A DNA stretch of 64,000 nt from Pseudomonas sp. BP8 (GCF_017875955.1 NZ_JAGINK010000001.1:315001-379000); one strand, 5' to 3'; positions 19,321 to 27,340 are shown, counted from the stretch's first letter. Notes: a model not told the origin generated them from the sequence alone. Made by a program: numbers and translations.

Positions 19321-19569
19321 TCACAACCTGGATAGCGCGTGCTCGATCAGCGTGCGGGCCATCTTGATGACGTGCGCGGCGCTGGCGAGGGCGTTCGGAT
19401 CCGGCTCGTCGGCGTCCTGGCAACAGTGGGCTTCGAGGGTCTCGATGACGCCATTGAGGAACTCGCTGGCCAGCGCCAGGGAGTCGGGCGGGATCATGTG
19501 GCTGTGGACGGAGAAGTGGGGAGAGATGATGAGCTTGAGGCGGGGTGGATCGGGGACGATCTTTTTCAT
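19321..19569 (-). CDS. Small Pseudomonas protein, unknown function (first gene of the pair)
   Basis: An 82-residue protein starting MKKIVPDPPRLKL, with a central His-containing 'SPHFSVHSHM' and a C-terminal helix 'AAHVIKMARTLIEHALSRL'. The C-terminal helix resembles that of its downstream neighbour, suggesting related folds. Its Shine-Dalgarno (AGGT, 8 nt before ATG) is part of the hairpin 19578-19598. I do not recognise a named domain with confidence. Confidence 0.7.
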   Translation of the reverse strand: MKKIVPDPPRLKLIISPHFSVHSHMIPPDSLALASEFLNGVIETLEAHCCQDADEPDPNALASAAHVIKMARTLIEHALSRL

Positions 19570-19740
19570 GGCGAAGCACCTATGGTATGCGGATAGGTAA
19601 CTGCCTTCCTTTTCGTCTCACGGATTTGGGTGGCAGTCATACGCGGGGTGAGACCCGGGCCCATAGGCAAACCCGACCAGGCCGAAGCCTGCCCGCGTAC
19701 GACCGCCATTAAGCGGATGCCTTGGAACCGGGGGTCTCAC
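19570..19740 (-). promoter_or_regulatory. Structured mRNA leader with pseudoknot topology
   Basis: Read on the minus strand. P1: GTGAGACCC (19740-19732) with GGGTCTCAC (19656-19648), 9 bp. P2: GGCGGTCGTACGCGGG (19707-19692) with CCCGCGTATGACTGCC (19647-19632), 16 bp including two G-U pairs. The strands interleave (P1 5', P2 5', P1 3', P2 3'). A UUCG hairpin CAGGC-UUCG-GCCTG (19691-19678) abuts P2. A second GTGAGAC (19621-19615) can compete for GTCTCAC. ACCTAT/ATAGGT (19598-19593/19583-19578) covers the ribosome site. The two G-U pairs would be mismatches on the plus strand, so the RNA is minus-sense, the same as the downstream genes. Confidence 0.7.
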
Positions 19741-19754
19741 GCCCGATCGCCCTT

Positions 19755-19769
19755 TTCAGGCGACCTGAA
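19755..19769. repeat. Small perfect hairpin upstream of the leader
   Basis: ttcagg-cga-cctgaa. Possibly the end of an upstream transcript or an operator near the promoter of the small gene pair. Confidence 0.5.
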
Positions 19770-19806
19770 GACGTTATCCCTGAGCCGCTTCCCCGACAAT
19801 TAAGAC

Positions 19807-19885
19807 ACTTCCGCAAAACGTGTAGGATACTTCCGAAGCAGCATCACATTGAAGACCTAGACAATCAACTTCGGAAAGATCCTAC
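19807..19885. repeat. 35-bp shared element, copy 2, forming a 17-bp inverted repeat
   Basis: 19807-19841 matches 17342-17376 at 29 of 35 positions. Within it gtaggatacttccgaag (19822-19838) is inverted as cttcggaaagatcctac (19869-19885), 15 of 17 paired with a 30-nt loop. It lies just after the 3' end of the second RHS gene, so it may be a terminator or a recombination end. Confidence 0.75.
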
Positions 19886-19914
19886 CGATTATCAATTAAC
19901 AGACCTAGCGGCAG

Positions 19915-20898
19915 TCAGGTATGGCCTCCTACCTGACGGATTTCGACACGTTTGTCTTGAGCAGTAAACGTCACACGCTCACTCAGACTGAGGCGGATCT
20001 GGTAAAGCGCCGTGTTCTTGTCCAACAGTTTGAAGTCGGCTTTTCCTGCCAGAAGTGCAGCATTTGCTGGCGACAGGCCGAAATGATGAATTGCATTCTG
20101 AAAGGTATCGAATTTTTGCTGCTCGATATCATTAAGCCCCGAAGACTTGAACTTTGCCCCGGTCTTCGAATATGTCCATCCCCCTCCACGAGGAACATCA
20201 ATTGGGCTGGGCGAAAATACCGATGAACCGCTGCTGGAAGCAGACAAACTCGCTGCCGAGCTGCTTTTCGAAGCTTCGCTACTGGATATCGACCTGCCTT
20301 CCTTCGCGAGCAATGGAGCGGAAGAGCGCCTCTGGCCAAGCGCTGCTCCGGGGACAGTCAAATCCTTCGGGGGTGCTATACGATTGGGTTGAGAAAGCCG
20401 CCTCGCAGTAGCCACCCGCTTTGGCATGTGCCCATCAGGATCAATGTGATTGACAGGATCGCCCTTCACAAATGCATAGCTGTTGAGCCCGCCCTGGCCG
20501 AAAGGACTCCAACTGTCAGGGCTTTGAAAACGCATCAACACGCAGTTATACAGGCGATACCCAGCGCCCAGAAAATAATGCGAGGTATGGCTGTCTTTCA
20601 TTACGCCATTAAACCCGATGCCCGCTTGCCCGACCTCCGGAATATGAAATCCGTAAGGGGTGTAAGCAATCTCTCTCCAGCCACGCCGTGAGCCGCTCGT
20701 GAGTACTGAACGCTTGTTATCTGTCGCCAGCCAGACCAGCGTGGACACTTCACCCTCCCGTCTGAGCTTTGCGATCAAGTGATGGTCAGCGCAGACAACG
20801 CTACGAGAGGCGTTATCCTCCACTTCACTGATCAGACGATCTCGCTGATAGAAAAACTGTTTTTTGGATGACTCATGCTGCTTGGTTTGATGGGTCAT
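19915..20898 (-). CDS. Orphan RHS core protein with ParE/RelE-like C-terminal tail
   Basis: A 327-residue short RHS protein. Start ATG 20898 follows ggagtaa; the frame to 20928 is upstream. Core: 'FYQRDRLISEVE', 'WLATDNKRSVL', 'IAYTPYGFH', 'YFLGAGYRLYNCVLMRFQSP', 'WSPFGQGGLNSYAFVKGDP', 'HIDPDGHMP' (ending about residue 160). A Ser-rich linker (about 205-230) leads to a distinct C-terminus: 'FDTFQNAIHHFGLSP' and 'ALYQIRLSLSERVTFTAQ' ending 'VEIRQVGGHT', whose strand pattern is like the end of ParE/RelE toxins. That reading is inference; no immunity gene is evident. Confidence 0.82.
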   Translation of the reverse strand: MTHQTKQHESSKKQFFYQRDRLISEVEDNASRSVVCADHHLIAKLRREGEVSTLVWLATDNKRSVLTSGSRRGWREIAYTPYGFHIPEVGQAGIGFNGVMKDSHTSHYFLGAGYRLYNCVLMRFQSPDSWSPFGQGGLNSYAFVKGDPVNHIDPDGHMPKRVATARRLSQPNRIAPPKDLTVPGAALGQRRSSAPLLAKEGRSISSSEASKSSSAASLSASSSGSSVFSPSPIDVPRGGGWTYSKTGAKFKSSGLNDIEQQKFDTFQNAIHHFGLSPANAALLAGKADFKLLDKNTALYQIRLSLSERVTFTAQDKRVEIRQVGGHT

Positions 20899-21012
20899 GC
20901 GTATTACTCCCATGGACGTTGGGCACAAAATCCATGAGTTCGCGTTTTACCGGTACTTGTACAACTGCTAGGAAACAAGCCGAAGGGGGCACAACTGCGC
21001 AGCGCAGCAAGC

Positions 21013-22431
21013 CTATCGATCAACAGCCTCCTTCCACCCGCCACCCAACGCCAGGAACACGCCAATCTGCCCCATCGCCACCTGGCTATTGGCCGCCGCC
21101 AACTGCCCACGCATTTCGGTATAGGTGCGGGTTGCCTGCAGATCCGCCAAGAACGATTCACGCCCGGCCTGGAAGTACCGGTGAGTCTGGTCTGCCGCTT
21201 CCTTGGCCGACTTCTCGGCCTCGGCCAGGGCATCGCGCCGATCCAGCAACGCGCTGTACTGGGCCAAGCGCGTCTGGGTCTCGCGAATGGCGTTGAGTAC
21301 TACGCCATCGAAGTGCGCCAGCGCCGCCTGGGTCGACGCCTCGGCCTCGCGAATACGCGCACGGGTGGCGTTGGTGGGAATGGTCCAGCTCACCAGCGGG
21401 CCGAAGCCCCAGCGATTGGTTGACGGCTCGCCAAGGTTCTCGAGGATACCGATGGTGCCCACCTGGGCGCCGATGCTGATGTTCGGGTACAGCGCGCCGG
21501 TCGCCACGCCGATGGTGGCGGTGGCCGCGGCCAGCTGGCGCTCGGCCTGGCGCACGTCAGGGCGGCGTTTGAGCAGCGCGGCGCCGTCGCCGACCGGGAC
21601 CAGTTGGGCCAGGTGCGGCAGCTCGGCGCAATCGGCAGTGCCGGCCGGCAGTTGCTCGACCGGCTTGGCCAACAGCGCGGCCAGGGTGTAGAGGCCGGCC
21701 TCGCGCTCGGCGTTGAAGCGCGGCAGCTCGGCCCGCAACGATTTGAACTGGGTCTGCGAGCGGGTGACCTGGGTTTCATCGCCACGGCCGGCATCGCGCA
21801 GGCGCTGGTTGAGCTGCACGCTCTGCTGCTGCAAGCCCAAAGACTCACGCGCAATGTGCAGCTCTTCGTTGGCCGAGCATACCTGGGTGTAGGCCTTGAC
21901 CACGTCGGCCACCAGGGTGATGCGCGCGGTATCGGCTGCTGCCTGCACGGCGTCGGCATTGGCTTGAGCGGCCTCGGTACCGCGCTTGAAGGTACCCCAC
22001 AGGTCGAACTGGTAGGAGGCACTGAGAATAGCTTCGCCGATGTTCGCCACCGGCACCTTCTCTGGCTGCAGGAAGGCTTCACCGGACTCCTGCAAGCGCT
22101 GCGCAGCAACCTTGGCGCCCCCGCTGAAACCGCCTTGGGCTTGGGCGACTTCAAGCTGCGCACGGGCCTTGGCGATGTTGGCAGCGGCCACACGCAGTTC
22201 GCTGTTGGCGCCCAGCGCCTCGCGGACCAGCTGATTGAGGCGCTGATCCTGATACAACTGCCACCAGTCTTCCGGCACTGGCGCCGAGACGACGCTGTCG
22301 GCGTCCTGGCGCAGCGGGCCTTTGAGGTCGCTGCGCTGCACCGCGGCGTCTTCGGGCACCTGGTAATCGGGGCCGACCATCTGGCAGGCACCCAGAGACA
22401 GGGCCAGGCCCAGCAGCATCAGGCGTTTCAT
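21013..22431 (-). CDS. NodT family RND/MFS-type outer-membrane efflux lipoprotein
   Basis: A 472-residue TolC-superfamily outer-membrane factor. Residues 1-16 are a lipoprotein signal ending in lipobox 'LGAC' (Cys16), then 'QMVGPDYQVPE'. Two internally repeated halves carry the usual long helices ('AAANIAKARAQLEVAQAQGG' and 'LAAATATIGVATGALYPNIS'). Last gene of the operon; its ATG overlaps the HlyD-type gene's stop (ATGA). Provides the outer-membrane exit for the FUSC/HlyD system. Confidence 0.93.
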   Translation of the reverse strand: MKRLMLLGLALSLGACQMVGPDYQVPEDAAVQRSDLKGPLRQDADSVVSAPVPEDWWQLYQDQRLNQLVREALGANSELRVAAANIAKARAQLEVAQAQGGFSGGAKVAAQRLQESGEAFLQPEKVPVANIGEAILSASYQFDLWGTFKRGTEAAQANADAVQAAADTARITLVADVVKAYTQVCSANEELHIARESLGLQQQSVQLNQRLRDAGRGDETQVTRSQTQFKSLRAELPRFNAEREAGLYTLAALLAKPVEQLPAGTADCAELPHLAQLVPVGDGAALLKRRPDVRQAERQLAAATATIGVATGALYPNISIGAQVGTIGILENLGEPSTNRWGFGPLVSWTIPTNATRARIREAEASTQAALAHFDGVVLNAIRETQTRLAQYSALLDRRDALAEAEKSAKEAADQTHRYFQAGRESFLADLQATRTYTEMRGQLAAANSQVAMGQIGVFLALGGGWKEAVDR

Positions 22432-23303
22432 GGGCGCTGGCCCTCGATGATCGAAACGGTCGCGGTGCGCCCGGCAATCATGCGGAAATCTTCCGGCACA
22501 TCATCAAAGGCGATGCGCACCGGGATCCGCTGGGCCAAACGCACCCAGCTGAACGCCGGGTTGACGTTGGGCAGCAGGTTGGCGCCACTGCTGCGGTCGC
22601 GGTCTTCGATGCCGGCCGCCAGGCTTTCGACGTGGCCGCGCAGGCGGGTGTCGTCGCCCATCACGCGGATATCCACGGCATCGCCAATATGAATACCGCC
22701 GAGCTTGGTCTCTTCGAAATAGCCATCGACGTGGTACGAGGCACTGTCGACCACCGACAGCACGGCGCGACCGGCCGTGACGAACTCGTGGGCACGTGGA
22801 GCGCGGTCGTTGAGGTAGCCGTCGACCGGGCTACGGACCACCGAGCGGTCGAGGTTGAGCTGGGCGCTGTCGACCGCCACCTGGGCTTCGTTGACCGCCG
22901 AGCGGGCGCGGGCCTCGCGTGATTGGCTCTCTTCAAGCTGCTCGGCGGCTACCAGGTTGCCCAGCTGTTTGTTGCGGCGCGCTTCGCGGGTGGCCTGAGC
23001 GAGCGTCTCCTGACGCTCGCTGAGGGTCGCCTGGGCATGGCGCAGGGCCAGGCTGAAGCGGTCCTGGTCGATGGTGAACAACACGTCACCGCGCTTGATC
23101 ACCTGGTTGTCACGCACCTCGACTTTCTGGATCAGCCCGGACACATCGGGGGCGATCTGGATCACGTCGGCGCGGATATGGCCGTCGCGAGTCCAGGGGG
23201 CAAACATGTAGTAGACGACCATCTGCCAGACCAGTACGGCCGCGAAGGTCACCACCAAGAGGGTCAGGACCACACGGCCCAAGGTCAACAAAGGTTTTTT
23301 CAT
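22428..23303 (-). CDS. HlyD/AaeA-type efflux periplasmic adaptor
   Basis: A 291-residue membrane-fusion protein: N-terminal anchor (residues 8-30, LGRVVLTLLVVTFAAVLVW region), biotinyl-lipoyl half 'GHIRADVIQIAPDVSGLI', helical hairpin 'ALRHAQATLSERQETLAQAT', second lipoyl half 'RSVVRSPVDGYLNDRAP', beta-barrel. ATG 23303 lies in the ATGA overlap with the DUF1656 gene, which fixes the start (the longer frame to 23324 is not needed). Closest known type is AaeA/EmrA of aromatic-acid efflux. Confidence 0.93.
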   Translation of the reverse strand: MKKPLLTLGRVVLTLLVVTFAAVLVWQMVVYYMFAPWTRDGHIRADVIQIAPDVSGLIQKVEVRDNQVIKRGDVLFTIDQDRFSLALRHAQATLSERQETLAQATREARRNKQLGNLVAAEQLEESQSREARARSAVNEAQVAVDSAQLNLDRSVVRSPVDGYLNDRAPRAHEFVTAGRAVLSVVDSASYHVDGYFEETKLGGIHIGDAVDIRVMGDDTRLRGHVESLAAGIEDRDRSSGANLLPNVNPAFSWVRLAQRIPVRIAFDDVPEDFRMIAGRTATVSIIEGQRP

Positions 23304-23512
23304 GGCAGCATCAGGCTTCGGCAAAAGTGATCCACCGCACCAAGCAGCACGGCATACAGGGCAACGTTGAACAACGCCCGGTGCCAGACCAGGCGGTAGA
23401 AATGCAGGCGCACCAGCACAGCGTGCACGCCCAGAAACAACACGTAGGTGCAGACCATCATCACCAGCAGCGTGGGCAGGAACACCCCGCTGATATCCAG
23501 TTCTCCGATCAC
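23300..23512 (-). CDS. DUF1656 (AaeX-like) small membrane protein
   Basis: A 70-residue protein with two membrane spans ('VFLPTLLVMMVCTYVLFLGV' and 'ALFNVALYAVLLGAVDHF'). DUF1656/AaeX proteins accompany FUSC-HlyD aromatic-acid exporters; their exact role is unclear. ATGA overlaps with both neighbours show tight coupling. Confidence 0.93.
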   Translation of the reverse strand: MIGELDISGVFLPTLLVMMVCTYVLFLGVHAVLVRLHFYRLVWHRALFNVALYAVLLGAVDHFCRSLMLP

Positions 23513-25596
23513 AGCGGGGCTCCGTCGATGCCTTGCGGCAGTTGCGCTTGTTCGCTCGGCTCGAGCATCACCTCCACCCCGGGCAGCAGCGCCAGGCGCA
23601 GGCCGCTCAGTGCATGCAGCAGGTGCACGCGGGCCTCGCCGCGATCGTGCAGGTCGTCCAGGGCCAGGCCCTGGCGAGCACGCTCCATGTTGCGCAGCAG
23701 CGCCGGTGGGGCGTGCAAGCGTTCACCGGCACGCAGGCACTGGGCATAGTGGGCGCCGACTTCTTTGATCACAGTGAGCAAGCGCTCGCGGGCCTGCTGG
23801 CCGACCCGTGGCAGGTACGCCTGCAGGTCGAGCAGGTTCAGCCCCACGCGCAGGTCGCGCAGGGCCACGCCGCTGTCCTGGCCGGTCTGCGACAGGCGTG
23901 GCAGGTGCTGCATGAGGCGGTCGAGCATCTGCACGCCGACCTGACGCTGCTCGGCAAGGGTCGCCGGCTGGGTCATCTCGACGATGTCGCGCCAAGCGAA
24001 GCGGGTCAGCCGCTTGGCCGCCAGCTCGACACCGAACGGGCGCACCAGCAAGGTCCAGATAAACGCGAACAGCAACCCGACAGGGCCAGCCAGGTTGGCG
24101 TTGAGGAAGGTGAAAAAGTCCGCGTCGTAGGCGCCCTGGATGCTGATGAAGGTGGCCGTGTTGACGATGGTCAGCAGGGTGCCGAGGTAGAAGCGCGGCT
24201 GAACGGTCAGGGTACCGACGCAAATGAACGGCACGGCGAAGGCCAGCACCAGCATGGGGAAGTCATGCAGGTTGGGCAGCACCAGGAACAGGTAGACGCT
24301 GGAGAAAATCACCGACAGCAGCGTCCAGAAGAAGAACCGGTAGATCTGCGGCGCCGGATCGTCCATTGCGGCGAAGAAGCTGCAGGCGACGGCGGCAAGG
24401 ATCACCGCACTGGCGCCGTCGTGCCAGCCCAGGCCGATCCACAGGCCGCAGGCGACGATGATCGCGGTCACGGTGGAGAACACCGAGTACAGCATCAGGC
24501 CGCGGTCGAAGAATGGCGTCAGCCGGCCCAGCCGCCAGTGGCGGTAAGTCGCGCGCCATGGCGTGGCGTCGTCCTTGCGCAAGGCGTGCTGGAGGGTGCA
24601 GCAGTCCTGCCACAGGTCGAGCCATTCGGTAAGACGGTAGAGCGCATTGGACAACAGCAACTCTGCCCGCTGATCGAGCGCGGCAGCGCTGGGTTGCAGG
24701 CGTTCGAGCTTGTCACGCAGGGCGCTCCAGCGCGCCGCCGAAGCGTCTTCGGCGCTGGCCTGCAGCCATTCACGGGCCTCGACCAGCAGCGGCTGGATCT
24801 GGGCGAACTGGGCCGGGGCGCGGCCTTCGAGGGCGACCAGAGCGTCGTCCAGGGCATCGATCACGGGTAACAGGTGGATCATCCGCCCGCGCAGCTCGCG
24901 GGCGTTCTTCAAGGTATGCGGGCCGGCGCCTTCGTGGCCGAGTTGGCCGATCATCAGCTCCAGGCTGTTGAAGGTGGCAACCATCGACGCGCGCATGGCG
25001 CCGACCTTGTCGACCGCCACGTCACGAGCCAGGTAGGTGTCGCTGTAGCGGATCGCTTCGGTGAACCAGTTGCCGGTCGAGCCGACCACCACCGGGGCCA
25101 GCCGGCGGGGCCAGAAGATTGCGCCCACTACCGCCGCGCAGACGATACCCAAGCAGATCTCCTGGGCCCGCGACGAGGCCACATCGAATACCGCCAGGGG
25201 GTTGTCGACGACCGCCAGAGCGATCATCGGCAAGGTGTAACCGGCCAACATCAGCACATAGTTGTTGGCAGTACGCAGGTTGAGCGAGAGAAATAGCAAG
25301 GTGCCGGTCCACAGCGCGATCGCGATCGACAAGAGCAACGGCGACTGCACCAGGGGCGGGATGAGGAAGATCGCACCAGCGGCGCCGAGCAGGGTACCCA
25401 GCGCGCGGTACAGCGCCTTGGAGCTGGTCGGGCCGACGAAGGGGCTGGAGACGATGTACACCGTGGCCATTGCCCAGTAAGGACGTGGCAGTTGCATGAG
25501 CAGGGCGATGTACAGGGCGATCATCGAGGCGGCGAAGGTACGCACGCCGTAGAACCAGTCGCGGGCGGGCGGCATTGAACTGAAAAAGCCGTTCAT
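23509..25596 (-). CDS. FUSC family inner-membrane efflux permease (AaeB-like)
   Basis: A 695-residue FUSC (fusaric acid resistance) protein. Two membrane blocks: N-terminal spans (about residues 12-160, e.g. 'FAASMIALYIALLMQLP', 'WAMATVYIVSSPFVG') and a second block (about 365-500, 'MLYSVFSTVTAIIVACGLWIG'), each followed by a cytoplasmic helical domain. Predicted to export aromatic carboxylic acids together with the HlyD-type and NodT-type proteins. Start ATG 25596 overlaps the marR stop. Confidence 0.93.
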   Translation of the reverse strand: MNGFFSSMPPARDWFYGVRTFAASMIALYIALLMQLPRPYWAMATVYIVSSPFVGPTSSKALYRALGTLLGAAGAIFLIPPLVQSPLLLSIAIALWTGTLLFLSLNLRTANNYVLMLAGYTLPMIALAVVDNPLAVFDVASSRAQEICLGIVCAAVVGAIFWPRRLAPVVVGSTGNWFTEAIRYSDTYLARDVAVDKVGAMRASMVATFNSLELMIGQLGHEGAGPHTLKNARELRGRMIHLLPVIDALDDALVALEGRAPAQFAQIQPLLVEAREWLQASAEDASAARWSALRDKLERLQPSAAALDQRAELLLSNALYRLTEWLDLWQDCCTLQHALRKDDATPWRATYRHWRLGRLTPFFDRGLMLYSVFSTVTAIIVACGLWIGLGWHDGASAVILAAVACSFFAAMDDPAPQIYRFFFWTLLSVIFSSVYLFLVLPNLHDFPMLVLAFAVPFICVGTLTVQPRFYLGTLLTIVNTATFISIQGAYDADFFTFLNANLAGPVGLLFAFIWTLLVRPFGVELAAKRLTRFAWRDIVEMTQPATLAEQRQVGVQMLDRLMQHLPRLSQTGQDSGVALRDLRVGLNLLDLQAYLPRVGQQARERLLTVIKEVGAHYAQCLRAGERLHAPPALLRNMERARQGLALDDLHDRGEARVHLLHALSGLRLALLPGVEVMLEPSEQAQLPQGIDGAPL

Positions 25597-26045
25597 GCGA
25601 GCCCGCCGGGGGTAACCTGGCCAGCGTCTTCGAAGGCGCGGATGACCCGCAGGGTGGCCTCAAGGTCAGCTTCGCTGATGCCGTTGAGGACTTCGCGGCG
25701 CAGGCGCACCAGTTCGCCTTCGATCGACTCGGCGAGCAGGCGGCCGTCGGTGGTCAGGCTCAGGGCCTTGGCACGGCGGTCGAGTGGGTCTTCGCTGCGA
25801 CAGACCAGGCCGGCCTTGCACAGCTGGTCGAGCAGGCGCACCAGCGAGGGGCTTTCGAGGCCGGCAGCATTGGCTACCGCCACCTGATGCACGCCATCGC
25901 CGAGGCGCACGATCATCAGCAGGGGCACGGCGCAGGCTTCGGAGATACCGTAGCCAGTCAGGGCGGTGTGGCAGATCCGCCGCCAGTGGCGGGCGGCGAC
26001 GACCATGCCGCTGCTGATTTTCAGGTGCAGTGCATCAAGCGTCAT
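25593..26045 (-). CDS. MarR family transcriptional regulator
   Basis: A 150-residue winged-helix repressor. Visible: 'VHQVAVANAAGLESPSLVRL' (helix-turn-helix, about residues 53-72) and the wing 'VCRSEDPLDRRAKALSLT', the typical D-x-R-D/R-R pattern. First gene of the efflux operon, stop overlapping the FUSC start. Such regulators release DNA on binding phenolic ligands; it probably represses its own operon through the inverted repeat at 26066-26081. Confidence 0.94.
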   Translation of the reverse strand: MTLDALHLKISSGMVVAARHWRRICHTALTGYGISEACAVPLLMIVRLGDGVHQVAVANAAGLESPSLVRLLDQLCKAGLVCRSEDPLDRRAKALSLTTDGRLLAESIEGELVRLRREVLNGISEADLEATLRVIRAFEDAGQVTPGGLA

Positions 26046-26065
26046 GTGAGGAACCGAGGATATTC

Positions 26066-26081
26066 ATAGTTTGCTAACTAT
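26066..26081. promoter_or_regulatory. Probable MarR operator
   Basis: atagtt-tgct-aactat: perfect 6-bp arms, 4-bp centre, 21 bp before the marR start, next to a TATATT-like -10 on the minus strand. Resembles the SlyA/MarR class site TTAGCAAGCTAA. Confidence 0.65.
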
Positions 26082-26220
26082 CAATATACGCCCTGCCCTC
26101 CCCCTGTCGTCAACCTTGCGCGATGAACTGCCTGGATGAAATCTTGTTCATGAGACCGTGATCAAACCCAACCTCCGCGCCTGGCGAGGGCTTCGCCCTC
26201 GATCGCGACACAAGGCCGCT

Positions 26221-26265
26221 CCCACAAACACAGCGCCAGTCTTGCGGTATGCGCGGCCTCTGTGG
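26221..26265. repeat. 45-bp direct repeat copy 1
   Basis: Begins cccacaaacacagcgccagt and ends cctctgtgg; repeated exactly at 26437-26481, 216 bp away. Confidence 0.9.
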
Positions 26266-26436
26266 AAGCGGCGGTGCGGCGATCCGACTTGACCCGCGAA
26301 ACCGGCGAAGCCTGTGCCATATACCACGGTGGCTGGACCGGCCTCTTCGCGGGACAAGCCCGCTCCTACAGGGTATGCGCCGCATTTACGGGCATTGTTC
26401 TCTGCGCGACAGCGCAGCCCAAGGGCTGGGCGATCT

Positions 26437-26481
26437 CCCACAAACACAGCGCCAGTCTTGCGGTATGCGCGGCCTCTGTGG
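26437..26481. repeat. 45-bp direct repeat copy 2
   Basis: Exact copy of 26221-26265. Together the copies bracket a REP pair. Confidence 0.9.
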
Positions 26482-26527
26482 GAGCGGCCTTGTGTCGCGA
26501 TTGGGCCGCAAAGCGGCCCCGGCATTC

Positions 26528-27340
26528 TCAGGGCTGGATCTGGTCTTCCAGTTTCATGGTCAGGGCCAGGGTGCTGCCCATCAGGATCGCCTGGTCGCGC
26601 CAGTCCCTGTAGCGCGTCGGATCGCGGCGGCTGAAATGCACGGCCAGCTCTTCCGCCGCCTGCATCACCCCCGCCGCGGCCGCCAACTCCAGCCAGTACA
26701 GCGCAGCCTTGGTGTCGGTCTCCACATAGAGCCCGTGCAATAACCGGTAACCGACTTCAAAACGGCAGCGCGCCTCGCCACGCTCGGCACCTCGGGTAAA
26801 CCAGCGCATCGCTTCGACCAGGTCGACCTGCCAGTCCTGATCGCCATCACAGACTTCTTCCTCATAAAGATCGCCCAACGCTGCCGCCGCATGCAGCATG
26901 CCGCGCGCGAAGGCCTGCCGATAACACTCGGCCGCCTGCTGGTAGGAGACCTCCACGCCCTTGCCAAAATAACGCTGCTGACCAAGGTTGAACCACGCCG
27001 CAGCACTGCCTTGCAGCGCCGCCATACGCAGCAGGTGACCAGCCAGCGAGGTATCGGCCAGCCAATACTTGCCGTTCAGCCAAATCCAGCCAAGGTCGTT
27101 CAGCGCCGGGACGTTACCTTCCAGGGCCAGGCGCCGCAGGTCGGCGTACACTGCCTGCAGGTCGACCGCTTCTTCCAGCCGACTGACCAGACCAAAGCGC
27201 TCACCCAACGGCGCCCGCTGGCTGGGCATGCCAACCCCGGCGAACAGCCGTTGGCGCTGACGCGGTGGAGCCGGCGCAGGCACGATTCGCTCCGGCAAAA
27301 GCCGCGCGAGCAGCGAATGGATATTGCTGGCAGCAGACAT
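26528..27340 (-). CDS. Sel1-like repeat protein
   Basis: A 270-residue helical solenoid protein. Sel1/TPR-like units visible at 'NDLGWIWLNGKYWLAD', 'WFNLGQQRYFGKGVEVSYQQ', 'ALGDLYEEEVCDGDQDWQ', 'FEVGYRLLHGLYVETDT', with the usual G/A-rich helix pairs. Start ATG 27340 has GAGG six bases upstream; two earlier in-frame starts exist. Sel1 proteins are interaction scaffolds; partner unknown. No signal peptide, so probably cytoplasmic. Divergent from the regulator gene at 27547. Confidence 0.88.
   Translation of the reverse strand: MSAASNIHSLLARLLPERIVPAPAPPRQRQRLFAGVGMPSQRAPLGERFGLVSRLEEAVDLQAVYADLRRLALEGNVPALNDLGWIWLNGKYWLADTSLAGHLLRMAALQGSAAAWFNLGQQRYFGKGVEVSYQQAAECYRQAFARGMLHAAAALGDLYEEEVCDGDQDWQVDLVEAMRWFTRGAERGEARCRFEVGYRLLHGLYVETDTKAALYWLELAAAAGVMQAAEELAVHFSRRDPTRYRDWRDQAILMGSTLALTMKLEDQIQP

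Larger units (their letters stand above)
26082..26527. other. REP-rich spacer
   Basis: No supported gene. It holds several REP cores (e.g. near 26275-26380 ccgcgaaaccggcgaagcc, ggcctcttcgcgggacaag and cccgctcctacaggg) and a 45-bp exact direct repeat (26221-26265 and 26437-26481). It separates the efflux operon promoter from the Sel1 gene's 3' end. Confidence 0.7.

Noticed and set aside
17243..20898. The accessory island as a prophage or transposon
   Set aside because: No integrase, transposase or att-like tRNA end is present; only RHS genes, repeats and two small genes.
23533..24870. 445-residue plus-strand frame inside the FUSC gene
   Set aside because: Antisense shadow; composition unlike a folded protein.
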